A stretch of 64,000 bases of DNA from Arthrobacter sp. EPSL27 (GTDB taxonomy: Bacteria > Actinomycetota > Actinomycetes > Actinomycetales > Micrococcaceae), in assembly GCF_001512305.1 (NCBI RefSeq), contig NZ_LNUT01000005.1, positions 903,774 through 967,773 of the forward strand, written 5' to 3'. Of the stretch, positions 1-8,273 are shown piece after piece (position 1 is the stretch's first letter; the number at the start of each line of letters is the position of its first letter). The notes beneath the pieces were generated by a model, which ran no database searches, had not been told where the DNA came from, and saw only the letters and a list, made by a program, of their open reading frames with translations. Position numbers and translations under genes: made by a program.

Positions 1-576
1 GTTCTGCAGGTACGGCGAGGCGAAGGTGTTGTCCACCACGAGGAGGGCCCCGGCGTCGTGCGCCACCTTGGCGAGCGCGGCGATGTCGGTGATTTTCATC
101 ATCGGATTCGACGGCGTCTCCACCCACACAAGGCGGGTCTTGCTGGCCGCCACGGCCGCGGCCACGGCGTCAAGGTTGGACATGTCCACCGGGGTGTTGC
201 CGATGCCCCACTCCCCCAGCACCCGGCTGATCAGCCGGTAGGTGCCGCCGTAGGCGTCGTTGCCGAGCACGATGTGGTCGCCCGGGCGGGTCAGCGCGCG
301 GATCATCGAGTCCTCGGCGGCCAGGCCGGAGCTGAAGGAGAACGCGGCGGTGCCGCCTTCCAGCGCCGCGAGCTGTTCCTGCAGGGAGTCACGGGTGGGG
401 TTGGTGCCGCGGCCGTACTCGTAGCCGTCGCGGAGCACGCCGATCGCCTCCTGCGCGTAGGTGGAGGAGAAGTGCACGGGCGGCACCACGGCGCCGGTAC
501 GCGGCTCGAAGGCCTGGCCTGCGTGCACGGCGCGGGTGTTAAAGCCGTGGGCGGAGGGGTTTTCTGGCAAAGACAT
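1..576 (-). CDS. metB: Cystathionine gamma-synthase, N-terminal part (truncated by window edge)
   Basis: The reading frame begins at an ATG and runs off the left edge, giving about 192 residues of a PLP-dependent Cys/Met-metabolism enzyme. Visible family motifs are the N-terminal HAGQ...TGAVVPP, YGRGTNPT, FSSGLAA (PLP phosphate-binding region) and LVVDNTFASPYLQ, whose Asp contacts the PLP ring nitrogen. The Schiff-base lysine lies beyond the window. The gene follows the cystathionine beta-synthase gene on the same strand, 73 bp away. That pairing fits actinobacterial transsulfuration, in which cysteine and homocysteine interconvert through cystathionine. Cystathionine gamma-lyase is a close relative and cannot be excluded from the N-terminus alone. 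The family call is firm; the exact reaction is inferred. Confidence 0.9.
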   Translation of the reverse strand, partial: MSLPENPSAHGFNTRAVHAGQAFEPRTGAVVPPVHFSSTYAQEAIGVLRDGYEYGRGTNPTRDSLQEQLAALEGGTAAFSFSSGLAAEDSMIRALTRPGDHIVLGNDAYGGTYRLISRVLGEWGIGNTPVDMSNLDAVAAAVAASKTRLVWVETPSNPMMKITDIAALAKVAHDAGALLVVDNTFASPYLQN

Positions 577-649
577 GTGCGTTCCTTTCGGCCGGCGGCC
601 GCCCCGGGAGGCGGCCGGATGTCCGGGTCAGTGGGCGGTCAGTTGCAGG

Positions 650-2035
650 TCAGTTGCTCAGGTAGGCGAGCAGGTCGTGGCGGGTCAGGATCCCCACCGG
701 CGCGCCGACGAACGTCACCATGAGGGTGTCCGAGTCGGAGAGGAGTTCACGGGCCGTGGTGATCGATTCGAGCGAGCCGATCACGGGCAGCCGGGCCTCC
801 ATGTGTTCGGAGATCTTGTCCGACAGTTTGGCCTCGCCGCGGAACAGTTTCGCGGTCAGGGTGCGCTCGTCCACGGCGCCGAGGACCTCGCCCATCACCA
901 CGGGCGGTTCCTGGGACAGCACCGGGATGTGCGAGACGCCGAACTCGTTCATGATGTTGATGACGTCGCGGACGCTCTCGTTGGGGTGGATGTGGACCAG
1001 GTCCGGCAGTTCCCCGGTCTTGGCCTTGAGGATCTCCCCCACAGAGGCTTCGTCGCCGCTGGCCAGGAAGCCGTAGGACCGCATCCACTGGTCGTTGAAG
1101 ATTTTGGCCAGGTAGCCGCGGCCGGAGTCCGGCAGGATGACCACCACGACGGCGTCGTCCGGCAGGTCCTTGGCGACCTGCAGGGCGGCCACCACGGCCA
1201 TGCCGGAGGAACCGCCCACCAGCAGCCCTTCTTCGCGGGCCAGCCGGCGCGTCATCTCGAAGGACTCGGCGTCGCTGACGGCGATGACGCCGTCCGGAAC
1301 GGTCTTGTCGTAGTTGGCTGGCCACATGTCCTCGCCGACACCCTCGACGAAGTACGGCCGGCCGGTGCCGCCGGAGTAGACCGAGCCCGCCGGGTCCGCG
1401 CCGATGATCTTGACCATGCCGCCGTCAGACTGTGCGCGGTCCGCGGAAACTTCCTTGAGATACCGGCCCGTGCCGGTGATGGTGCCGCCGGTGCCGGCGC
1501 CGATCACGCAGTGGGTGATGCGGCCGTCCGTGTCGCGCCAGATTTCCGGCCCGGTGGTTTCGTAGTGGCTGGCCGGGGCGGCGGGGTTGGAGAACTGGTC
1601 GGGCTTGTACGCGCCGGGGATCTCCCGGACCAGCCGGTCCGAGACGCCGTAGTAGCTCTGCGGGCTGTCGGGGGCGACGGCGGTGGGCGTCACCACCACC
1701 TCGGCGCCGTAGGCCCGGAGCACGGCGCGCTTGTCCTCGCCCACCTTGTCCGGCACCACGAAGATGCAGCGGTAGCCCTTCTGCTGGGCCACCAGGGCCA
1801 AGCCGACGCCGGTGTTCCCGGACGTGGGTTCCACGATGGTGCCGCCGGGCTGGAGCTTGCCGGTGCGTTCGGCCTCCTCGATCATCTTGACCGCGATGCG
1901 GTCCTTGATGGAACCGCCGGGGTTCAGGTATTCCAGCTTCACCAGGACCGTGGCCCCGATGCCGTCGGTAACGTGCTGCAGCTTGACGAGCGGCGTATTG
2001 CCGATGAGGTCCAGAACGGACTGGGCGTACTTCAT
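650..2035 (-). CDS. cbs: Cystathionine beta-synthase
   Basis: This 461-residue cytosolic PLP enzyme condenses serine or O-acetylserine with homocysteine to make cystathionine. The N-terminal two thirds is a fold-type II PLP domain with the Schiff-base lysine K44 in NPGGSIKDRI, the TSGNTG loop near residue 70 and a glycine-rich GAGTGGT phosphate loop. Residues from about 335 to the end form a pair of CBS domains, ending in GILTRHDLLAYLSN, which separates it from plain cysteine synthase. The start is the ATG of MKYAQSVLDL, which matches the family N-terminus. The upstream in-frame extension of 40 residues is rich in Arg and Pro and is rejected. It is probably co-transcribed with the downstream gamma-synthase gene. 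Confidence 0.93.
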   Translation of the reverse strand: MKYAQSVLDLIGNTPLVKLQHVTDGIGATVLVKLEYLNPGGSIKDRIAVKMIEEAERTGKLQPGGTIVEPTSGNTGVGLALVAQQKGYRCIFVVPDKVGEDKRAVLRAYGAEVVVTPTAVAPDSPQSYYGVSDRLVREIPGAYKPDQFSNPAAPASHYETTGPEIWRDTDGRITHCVIGAGTGGTITGTGRYLKEVSADRAQSDGGMVKIIGADPAGSVYSGGTGRPYFVEGVGEDMWPANYDKTVPDGVIAVSDAESFEMTRRLAREEGLLVGGSSGMAVVAALQVAKDLPDDAVVVVILPDSGRGYLAKIFNDQWMRSYGFLASGDEASVGEILKAKTGELPDLVHIHPNESVRDVINIMNEFGVSHIPVLSQEPPVVMGEVLGAVDERTLTAKLFRGEAKLSDKISEHMEARLPVIGSLESITTARELLSDSDTLMVTFVGAPVGILTRHDLLAYLSN

Positions 2036-2144
2036 AGGTACAAAGTTACCGTCTCCACCGGCCCGGGGCGGATTCGCGCACGCCGGGGCGGCCTGCTCCG
2101 GGCATCGGGTGCGAAGATGAGGCGGTGAAGCGTGGGTCCGGCCG

Positions 2145-3311
2145 ATGAGGCTCAAGAGTTATCTGCTCCCTGCCGGGATGCTGGCGGCAGGCTGTGCCGC
2201 GCTGTTCACCGGCTTCCTGCCGTGGCCGGCGTTCGAGGAACTGGCCGGGCGCACCGTCCCGGTATTGGCGTTTGTGGTGGCCATGTCCCTGGTGACGGAA
2301 ATGGTGGACGACGCCGGGCTGTTCCGGGTGGTGACGGACCGCCTCGCCGCCCTGGGCCGCGGCCGGGTGTTCCTGCTGTGGCTGCTGGTGGTGGGCCTGG
2401 CCACCGTCTCCACCCTGTTCCTGTCCCTCGATACGACGGCGGTGCTGGTGACGCCGGTGGTGGTGCTGCTGGCGGTCCATGCCCGGATTCCCCCGCTGCC
2501 CTTCGCCCTGACCACCATCTGGCTGGCGAACACCGCGTCGCTGCTGCTGCCGGTCTCCAACCTGACCAACCTGCTGGCCCAGGACCGGCTCAACCTGAGC
2601 CCGGCGGGCTTCGCCGGCCTGGTCTGGGCGCCGGCCCTGGTGGGGATCCTGGTTCCGATCGGGCTCCTGTGGCTGGCGTTCCGGAAGGACCTCTCCGGCC
2701 GGTACGGGCCGCAGCCGGTGCACAAGCCGCGGGACAGGGTGCTGCTGTACGCGGCGTCGGGAGTCATGGCGGTGCTTCTGCCCGCGCTGGTCTCCGGCGT
2801 GCCCGTCCAGATCCCGGCGATGGCGGCGGCCGCCGTCCTGCTGGGCCTGTTCCTGTGGCGCCGCCGCACGGCATTGCACTGGTCCATGGTTCCCTGGCGG
2901 CCGCTGATGCTCACGGCCGGGCTCTTTATGGTGGTGGAAGCGCTGCACGCAAACGGCCTGACCGAGTTCCTGACCGGAATCGCCAGCTCCGGCGAAAGCC
3001 TGCCCGCCCTGCTGCAGCTGGCAGGCCTGGGCGCCGGCGCCGCGAACGCCGTGAACAACCTGCCGGCCTACCTCGCCCTGGAACCGGTGGGCGACTCGCC
3101 GGTGCGGCTCGCGGCCCTGCTGATCGGCGTGAACCTGGGCCCGCTGGTAACCCCGTGGGCGTCGCTGGCCACGCTGCTCTGGCACGAGCGGCTCCGCTCG
3201 CTCAACGTCGAAATCCGCTGGGGCGGGTTCGCACTCGCCGGGCTCGCCGCCGTCGTGCTGACAGTCCCGCTGGCCGTTGTGGCGCTCTGGCTCGCCTCGG
3301 GCATGCCCTGA
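2145..3311 (+). CDS. ArsB/NhaD-type (SLC13-like) ion permease
   Basis: A 388-residue integral membrane protein with about ten to eleven hydrophobic segments. The segment LSLDTTAVLVTPVVVLLAVHA and the second-half NNLPAYLAL region are typical of the ArsB/ion-transporter superfamily, where paired half-helices carry the substrate. Likely substrates are arsenite or another oxyanion, or a cation through an antiport mechanism. There is no arsR, arsC or ArsA neighbour, so arsenic specificity is not supported by context. It is divergent from the cystathionine beta-synthase gene across a 109-bp shared promoter region. The length is slightly shorter than the classic 429-residue ArsB. The family call is firm; the substrate is unknown. 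Confidence 0.8.
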   Translation: MRLKSYLLPAGMLAAGCAALFTGFLPWPAFEELAGRTVPVLAFVVAMSLVTEMVDDAGLFRVVTDRLAALGRGRVFLLWLLVVGLATVSTLFLSLDTTAVLVTPVVVLLAVHARIPPLPFALTTIWLANTASLLLPVSNLTNLLAQDRLNLSPAGFAGLVWAPALVGILVPIGLLWLAFRKDLSGRYGPQPVHKPRDRVLLYAASGVMAVLLPALVSGVPVQIPAMAAAAVLLGLFLWRRRTALHWSMVPWRPLMLTAGLFMVVEALHANGLTEFLTGIASSGESLPALLQLAGLGAGAANAVNNLPAYLALEPVGDSPVRLAALLIGVNLGPLVTPWASLATLLWHERLRSLNVEIRWGGFALAGLAAVVLTVPLAVVALWLASGMP

Positions 3312-3348
3312 CCCTGCCGGCATGCCCACCCGGCTCCGGGGGCAGGGT
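3311..3348. terminator. Hairpin between converging genes
   Basis: Perfect 8-bp arms (accctgcc / ggcagggt) enclose 22 nt directly after the permease stop codon and just before the end of the opposing VOC gene. An alternative pairing of gcccaccc with gggtgggc overlaps it. There is no U-tract. Placement suggests a bidirectional terminator. Confidence 0.5.
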
Positions 3349-3355
3349 GGGCGCC

Positions 3356-3793
3356 TCAGGCGCCGGTGTCGTTTCGGGCGGCGTCCGCGGACCCGGCTGC
3401 GGATTCCGATTCCGGTTCGGCGTTCTGCCACAGGCCGATGACGTTGCCTTCCGTGTCCCGGAAGTAGGCGGCCCAGCCCATGCTGCCGACCTGCTGCCGC
3501 GGCTGGACGGTGCTGCCGCCGAGGGCGTTGATTTTCTCCAGCGACGCGTCAATGTCGTCCACGTCCACGGTGACCAGCGGCGAGGTGAGGTGCCCTTCGC
3601 GGCGGAACATGCCGCCGTTGATGGACCCCGGCACGGACGACGCGCCGGTTTCATCCGACGGCGTGGTCAGGAGCATGGCGTACCCCATTTCCGGCAGCGC
3701 ATTGATGGTCCAGCCGAACGCCGAACTGTAGAACTCCCGCGCGCGGCCCTCGTCGTCCGCGGGGATCTCAAAATGTACAACTCCACCAGCCAT
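3356..3793 (-). CDS. VOC (glyoxalase/bleomycin-resistance fold) family protein
   Basis: The 145-residue protein carries one VOC domain made of two beta-alpha-beta-beta-beta units: VVHFEIPADDEGRAREFYSSAFGW at the N-terminus and a second half ending AAYFRDTEGNVIGLWQ. This is the compact form of the family usually annotated as a glyoxalase-like or predicted enzyme. Metal-ligand positions are partly present (H in VVHFEIP and E in DTEGNVIGLW) but the reaction is unknown. The C-terminal 20 residues are a low-complexity acidic/alanine tail. The start is the ATG of MAGGVVHFEIP. The longer upstream frame is Arg/Pro-rich and non-homologous. Confidence 0.82.
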   Translation of the reverse strand: MAGGVVHFEIPADDEGRAREFYSSAFGWTINALPEMGYAMLLTTPSDETGASSVPGSINGGMFRREGHLTSPLVTVDVDDIDASLEKINALGGSTVQPRQQVGSMGWAAYFRDTEGNVIGLWQNAEPESESAAGSADAARNDTGA

Positions 3794-3955
3794 CACACGC
3801 TCCTCACAACAGGGATGGGGCCTTCGGGCAGGCGTGGTGGCTCCACGCCACAGCCGCAGTCTAGTCCCGCGCCACCCGCGCGTTAAGGGCCCTCCGGCGG
3901 CTGCCCGGGACGGGCGGCTCCTGTTGCTGTCAGGCGTTCGTGGAATCATGGACAG

Positions 3956-4948
3956 ATGACCATTGCAGACGTGCCCGCCGGCCTGGCCGCCGCGGCAGAC
4001 GCCTCGCTGCGGTGGCACCCGGGCGGTCCGTTCGATCTGTCGCGGACCCTCGGCACGCTCCTGCGGGGGCTCGGCGATCCGTCCATCCGCACCGCGCCGG
4101 GCGGCTTCTGGATGGCGTTCACCACGCCGTCGGGCCCGGCCACGCTCCGGCTGGCCGCGGTCTATCCGCCCGGCTCATCCGCGGCGCACCCCGCCGTCGA
4201 CGTCCAGGGCTGGGGTCCCGGCGCCGCCGACGCCGTGGCGTCCGCGCCCCGGCTGCTGGGCTGCGACGACGACTGGTCCGCGTTTGACGAGCCCGCGTTC
4301 CACGCCACGCTCCCCCGGATGGTCACTGAGGCCCGGCGCCGTCACCCGGCGGTCCGGCTGCCCTCCACCGGCCGGCTGGTGGACGCCCTGGTGCCCACCA
4401 TCCTGGAGCAGAAGGTCACCGTAATCGAGGCCCGGCGCGGCTACCGCTACCTGATGTACCGGTACGGGACGCCGGCGCCCGGCGCGGGAACGGCCGCGCC
4501 GGAGAACCTGCTGGTGGCGCCCACGCCCGAGCAGTGGCTGCGCATCCCCTCGTGGGAATGGCACAAGGCCGGCGTGGGTCCGCAGCGCTCGGCCACCATC
4601 ATGCGCGCGCTGCGCTCCGCCGCCGCGCTGGAACGCCTCGCCCCGCTGCCGGCCGTGGAGGCCTCGGCGAAGCTGCAGACCATCCCCGGCATCGGGGTGT
4701 GGACGGCGGCGGAGGTCGTGCAGCGCACACACGGCTGCCCGGACTCGATTTCGGTGGGCGACTACCACCTCGCGGCGTATGTGGGGGCGGCGCTGACCGG
4801 CCGCCGGACCGACGACGCCGGGATGCTCCGGCTGCTCGCGCCGTGGGCGGGCCACCGGCAGCGCGTGGTCCGGATGATCGGCCTCAGCGGCTTCCGCAAG
4901 CCCACCTTCGGCCCCCGCATGACCATCCAGGACCACCGGGGCCACTGA
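3956..4948 (+). CDS. DNA-3-methyladenine glycosylase II family protein (AlkA-like)
   Basis: This 330-residue cytosolic base-excision-repair enzyme removes alkylated purines from DNA. Residues 1-130 correspond to the poorly conserved N-terminal part of the family. The helix-hairpin-helix/GPD core follows: LVPTILEQKVTVIEARRGYR (about 145-165), the hairpin IPGIGVWTAAEVVQ (about 243-256) and the catalytic aspartate D269 in ISVGDYHL. The C-terminus (GHRQRVVRMIGL) matches the family. No Ada-like methyltransferase or alkylation regulator is adjacent. The start ATG gives the expected N-terminal length. The broad glycosylase call is secure, while the exact lesion spectrum is not visible. Confidence 0.88.
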   Translation: MTIADVPAGLAAAADASLRWHPGGPFDLSRTLGTLLRGLGDPSIRTAPGGFWMAFTTPSGPATLRLAAVYPPGSSAAHPAVDVQGWGPGAADAVASAPRLLGCDDDWSAFDEPAFHATLPRMVTEARRRHPAVRLPSTGRLVDALVPTILEQKVTVIEARRGYRYLMYRYGTPAPGAGTAAPENLLVAPTPEQWLRIPSWEWHKAGVGPQRSATIMRALRSAAALERLAPLPAVEASAKLQTIPGIGVWTAAEVVQRTHGCPDSISVGDYHLAAYVGAALTGRRTDDAGMLRLLAPWAGHRQRVVRMIGLSGFRKPTFGPRMTIQDHRGH

Positions 4949-4961
4949 CGCGCGCCACAAA

Positions 4962-5026
4962 GCAACGCGGGGTCACTCCCGGCCCATCCGGGGGCTCTTT
5001 ATGGGCGCCAAGTGACCCCGCGTTGC
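4962..5026. repeat. Palindromic intergenic repeat, copy 1 (likely terminator)
   Basis: Perfect 16-bp inverted arms (4962-4977 and 5011-5026; gcaacgcggggtcact and its complement) enclose 33 nt that include cggcccatc and a gggggc run. It lies between the glycosylase stop and the end of the opposing DUF559 gene. A second copy with the same arms and a related centre is at 6023-6087, so this is a dispersed repeat, not a one-off hairpin. Its position fits a bidirectional terminator. Confidence 0.85.
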
Positions 5027-5036
5027 CTGGGGTGGG

Positions 5037-5966
5037 TCACACGCGACGGGGCCGGGTCCTCTTGATCCGGGCGATGACGCTTTCGAAGCCCTCGGCCAGG
5101 TCGTCGGCATTGACCTTGAAGTACGCCCACCCGGCGCTGAGGAATGCTTCGTCCCGCCGGTTGTCCCGTGACTGCTGTTCCCGCGTGAGGTGGGTGGCGC
5201 CGTCGTACTGCACAGCGATCCGGTACCGCCGGTACCCCAGGTCTGCAGCCGGCGAGCGCCGGTCACTTGGATCAAGCTTCACCTGCAGCTCCGGCTCGGG
5301 CAGCCGCGCATCCAGGATGGCCAGCCGCAGGAAGGTCTCCGGAAAGGAGTCGGCCCCCACCCGCATCTCCTCCAGGGCCAGCCTGGCTTTCTGGACACCC
5401 TTCATGTTGGGATGCTGCCGGATGAGCAGGCGCAGCCCTTCCTTCTCCGCGTACGGTTCAGACCTCTGTTCGAGTCCGGGACAGGGTATGCGGATGATCT
5501 GGTCCCCTAAAGCGATGAGGTAGTTGAGCGGCAGGACGGCGGCCAGATCCAGCCACGTCCGCGGCGGCGCCGTCACGGGAATGCCGTCGACGTCGGTCAG
5601 TTCCCCCGGGTGGCACCGGACGCGGTGGCCTACCACTCCGGCCCGGCGGACCCTGGGCAGTTCATGCGGCTTGCTGAGGTGGATGCTGGCGCAGTCCCCC
5701 AGCCACGGCGGCAGGCCCAGCAAGGTCAGGACGGCGGCGGTTTCGTGGGACACCCAGGCTCCGGGGGTGGCGGCGGCCAGCACCCGGGCGCGTTCGATAA
5801 TCCCCACATGCCCGCCGGCGGGCAGGTAGATGAGCCGGCCGCCGTCGGACAGGTCCTTTGCCCGCAGCCGTTTGGGCGGGACACCCAGCAGGCGTGACTC
5901 GTAAACGGTAAACGGCGTCCGGGCAAGACTTGCGGGGAGGGGCACAATGCGGACCATGCGCACCAT
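5037..5966 (-). CDS. DUF559-type (Vsr/restriction-endonuclease fold) protein
   Basis: About 309 residues. The N-terminal 160 residues resemble the winged-helix/AbiEi-like N-terminus common in actinobacterial members (WVSHETAAVLTLLGLP...ITVTAPPRTWLDLA-like pattern). The C-terminal 110 residues have the DUF559 nuclease-fold signature: SFPETFLRLAILDARLPEPELQ, an Asp in ADLGYRRYRIAVQYDG, then H in GATH, DNRRDEAFLSAGW and a final beta strand. The usual E of VEYDG is Q here, a substitution that may weaken catalysis. No clear Shine-Dalgarno site supports any start; the ATG giving MVRMVRIVP is chosen over an upstream TTG. The gene sits between two copies of the same palindrome. No biological role is established. 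Confidence 0.75.
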   Translation of the reverse strand: MVRMVRIVPLPASLARTPFTVYESRLLGVPPKRLRAKDLSDGGRLIYLPAGGHVGIIERARVLAAATPGAWVSHETAAVLTLLGLPPWLGDCASIHLSKPHELPRVRRAGVVGHRVRCHPGELTDVDGIPVTAPPRTWLDLAAVLPLNYLIALGDQIIRIPCPGLEQRSEPYAEKEGLRLLIRQHPNMKGVQKARLALEEMRVGADSFPETFLRLAILDARLPEPELQVKLDPSDRRSPAADLGYRRYRIAVQYDGATHLTREQQSRDNRRDEAFLSAGWAYFKVNADDLAEGFESVIARIKRTRPRRV

Positions 5967-6022
5967 TGTGGCCGCGGACAATTCCCGCTGCAGAGGTTAT
6001 CCACAGGCCGGAGGGAAGCACC

Positions 6023-6087
6023 CCAACGCGGGGTCACTTCCGGCCCATCAGGGGGCCACTTACAGGCGCTAAGTGACCCCGCGTTGG
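6023..6087. repeat. Palindromic intergenic repeat, copy 2
   Basis: Perfect 17-bp inverted arms (6023-6039 and 6071-6087; ccaacgcggggtcactt and its complement) enclose 31 nt sharing cggcccatc and gggggc with copy 1. It lies directly downstream of the acyl-CoA synthetase gene and upstream of the DUF559 gene. It may terminate transcription of the synthetase. Confidence 0.85.
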
Positions 6088-6089
6088 AG

Positions 6090-7766
6090 TCAGAGTCCCA
6101 GCCGGGCCACCGCTTCCTGCCGCATGTCCACCTTGCGGATCTTTCCGGAGACGGTCATCGGGAAGTTCTCGCGCACGTCCACGTACCGCGGGATCTTGTA
6201 GTGCGCCAGTTTCCCGCGGCAGAAATCAGCCACGCCGCCGGCGTCCAGCGGCTCGGCGCCCGGCTTGAGGATGATGCAGGCCATCAGCTCCTCGCCGTAT
6301 TTGGCGTCCGGCACCCCGATCACCTGCACGTCCTGGATGGCCGGATGCGTGTAGAGGAACTCCTCGATCTCACGGGGGTAGACGTTCTCGCCGCCGCGGA
6401 TCACCATGTCCTTAATCCGGCCCTCGATCACGATGTAGCCGTCCTGGTCCATGCGGGCCAGGTCCCCGGTGTGCATCCAGCCCTCGGCGTCAATCGCCTC
6501 GGCGGTTTTGTCCGGCTGGTTCCAGTAGCCCTTCATCACGGAGTACCCGCGGGTGCACAGCTCGCCGATCTCGCCACGCTCCAGCACCTCGCCGGTCACC
6601 GGGTCCACCACCTGGCTTTCGAGCTGCGGCATGGTCCGGCCCACGCTTTCGGTCCGCTGGGCCAGGGTGTCCCCGTCGCGGGTCATGGTGGACACCGGGG
6701 AGGTCTCGGTCATGCCGTAGCAGATGGCCACGTCGCGCATGTTCATCTCCGCAATGACCCGGTTCATCACCTCGATGGGGCACAGCGAGCCCGCCATCAC
6801 CCCGGTGCGCAGGGTGGACAGGTCGTAGGACGCGAAGTCCGGCAGGGCCAGTTCGGCGATGAACATGGTCGGCACGCCGTAGAGGGACGTTCCGCCGAAG
6901 TCCTGCACGGCCTCCAGCGCCGCGGCGGGGCTGAAGCCGCGGCCCGGGATGATGGTGGCGGAGCCGTGGCTGAGGGCGGCCAGGTTTCCGATCACCATGC
7001 CGAAGCAGTGGTAGAACGGCACCGGCAGCACCACGCGGTCGTGCTCGGTGTACCCCAGCAGCTCGCCGATCGAGTAGCCGTTGTTCAGGATGTTGTAGTG
7101 CGAGAGCGTGGCACCCTTGGGGAATCCCGTGGTGCCGGAGGTGTACTGCAGGTTGATCGCGTCGTGCGGGTCAAGCTCTGCCATGCGCGCTTTCAGCGTG
7201 GAATGGGCGACGTCGTCGGCCCGCCTGAGCAGTTCCGCCCAGGTGCGCTCGGCGTCAGTGCCGGGGACGCCGGCAGTGAGGCCGGGCTGGCCGGCGTCGG
7301 GCAGGAACACCAGTTCGCGCAGTTCGGGGCATTCGGCGAGCGCCTGCCGCGCCATGCCGGTGTAGTCGCTGTTGCGGTCCGAGGGGGCCGCCACCAGCAT
7401 CCGCATGCCGTTCTGCTTGACCACAAACTCCAGTTCATGGCTGCGGTAGGCGGGATTGACGTTGACGAGGACAGCGCCGATCTTGGCCGTGGCGTACTGC
7501 AGGATGGTCCACTCGGCGCAGTTCGGGCTCCAGATGCCGATCCGTTCGCCCTTGGCCACGCCCAGGGCCAGCAGCGCGCGGGCCACCCGGTCGACGTCGT
7601 CGTTCAGCTTGGTGTAGCTCCAGCGCCGGGCTTCCGCGCCCGGCACGGCCGCGGCCTCGATCAGGGCGTCCTGGTACGGGAACCTGGCCACCATCCGTTC
7701 GAAGTTGTCACCGATGGTTTCCTCGAGCAGCGGGACGTCAGTGTCCCCGGCTGTATATGAAAGCAT
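6090..7766 (-). CDS. AMP-forming acyl-CoA synthetase
   Basis: A 558-residue member of the ANL adenylating-enzyme superfamily that activates a carboxylic acid, probably a fatty acid, to acyl-AMP and then acyl-CoA. Motifs in order are YTSGTTGFPKG (208-218, P-loop-like A3), the YGMTETSPVS adenine-binding segment (A5), MHTGDLARMDQDGYIVIEGR (A7), IKDMVIRGGENVYPREIEEF (A8 hinge) and the C-terminal catalytic lysine in TVSGKIRKVDMR. Length and motif spelling (GGENVYPREIE) match FadD-like medium/long-chain synthetases. It is monocistronic and ends against palindrome copy 2. There is no strong ribosome-binding site, so it may be leaderless. The substrate chain length cannot be read. Confidence 0.9.
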   Translation of the reverse strand: MLSYTAGDTDVPLLEETIGDNFERMVARFPYQDALIEAAAVPGAEARRWSYTKLNDDVDRVARALLALGVAKGERIGIWSPNCAEWTILQYATAKIGAVLVNVNPAYRSHELEFVVKQNGMRMLVAAPSDRNSDYTGMARQALAECPELRELVFLPDAGQPGLTAGVPGTDAERTWAELLRRADDVAHSTLKARMAELDPHDAINLQYTSGTTGFPKGATLSHYNILNNGYSIGELLGYTEHDRVVLPVPFYHCFGMVIGNLAALSHGSATIIPGRGFSPAAALEAVQDFGGTSLYGVPTMFIAELALPDFASYDLSTLRTGVMAGSLCPIEVMNRVIAEMNMRDVAICYGMTETSPVSTMTRDGDTLAQRTESVGRTMPQLESQVVDPVTGEVLERGEIGELCTRGYSVMKGYWNQPDKTAEAIDAEGWMHTGDLARMDQDGYIVIEGRIKDMVIRGGENVYPREIEEFLYTHPAIQDVQVIGVPDAKYGEELMACIILKPGAEPLDAGGVADFCRGKLAHYKIPRYVDVRENFPMTVSGKIRKVDMRQEAVARLGL

Positions 7767-7868
7767 GGTGTGACGCTACCAACACTCGGACGCCAAAAAA
7801 AGACTAAAGCTTGGATGTCCTAGGAAATTTTTTCGGAAGAAAAACCGTGGCCCGGTATTGTGAAATCC

Positions 7869-8147
7869 ATGAGCGCACCCATTGACCTGCAGGCCATCTT
7901 TATCCCCAACGACGGCGAGTTCTTCCGTGTGAAGCTCGCGCTGGAGATCGCGATCGACGAGGTGGTCAACGAGCCCGGCTGCATCCGGTATGAGCTCACC
8001 GAGGCCACGGAGGACCGGCTGGTGCTGACCGAGCAGTGGGCCTCGCAGGAGGACCTGGACAAGCACTCCAAGGGCACCGCGGTGCAGGACCTCAACGAGT
8101 CCCTTAGCGCCCTCCTGGCCGAGCCGGTCCAGCTGGTCCGGCTCTAG
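7869..8147 (+). CDS. Putative quinol monooxygenase (ABM domain)
   Basis: A 92-residue antibiotic-biosynthesis-monooxygenase-fold protein (dimeric ferredoxin-like barrel). The typical pattern is present: IDLQAIFIPNDGEFFRVKLALEIAIDEVVNEPGCIRYELTEATEDRLVLTEQWASQEDLDKHSKGTAVQDL, in which CIRYEL and EQW are family hallmarks. Such proteins oxidise quinols or act as small-molecule monooxygenases without a cofactor. The ATG is preferred to a GTG nine bases upstream; neither has a good ribosome-binding site. The upstream 100 bp is unusually AT-rich and shared with the divergent synthetase gene. Confidence 0.8.
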   Translation: MSAPIDLQAIFIPNDGEFFRVKLALEIAIDEVVNEPGCIRYELTEATEDRLVLTEQWASQEDLDKHSKGTAVQDLNESLSALLAEPVQLVRL

Positions 8148-8183
8148 CCAACGCCGGGCACGGCCCGGAACCACGAACAAAAA

Positions 8184-8246
8184 CAACGCGGAGCCAATCC
8201 GCGCCGGGCGGTCCGGGGACCACGGGCGCGGAGTGGCTCCGCGTTG
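8184..8246. terminator. Long hairpin between converging monooxygenase and thioredoxin genes
   Basis: Arms 8184-8205 and 8225-8246 pair over 22 positions with one mismatch, enclosing 19 nt. The outer sequence starts caacgcgg, as in the two palindromes at 5.0 and 6.0 kb, but the rest of the stem differs with both arms changed together. It is best read as a bidirectional terminator built from a related repeat. Confidence 0.75.
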
Positions 8247-8273
8247 CTGTGTCAGTAAATTAGACGGGAGGGC

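Noticed and set aside
2145..3311. Arsenic-resistance operon
   Set aside because: The permease is ArsB-like, but no arsR, arsC or other arsenic gene accompanies it.
5997..6005. Perfect DnaA box TTATCCACA upstream of the DUF559 gene
   Set aside because: A single box with no cluster, no dnaA/dnaN/parAB nearby and no AT-rich unwinding region is expected by chance and does not indicate an origin.
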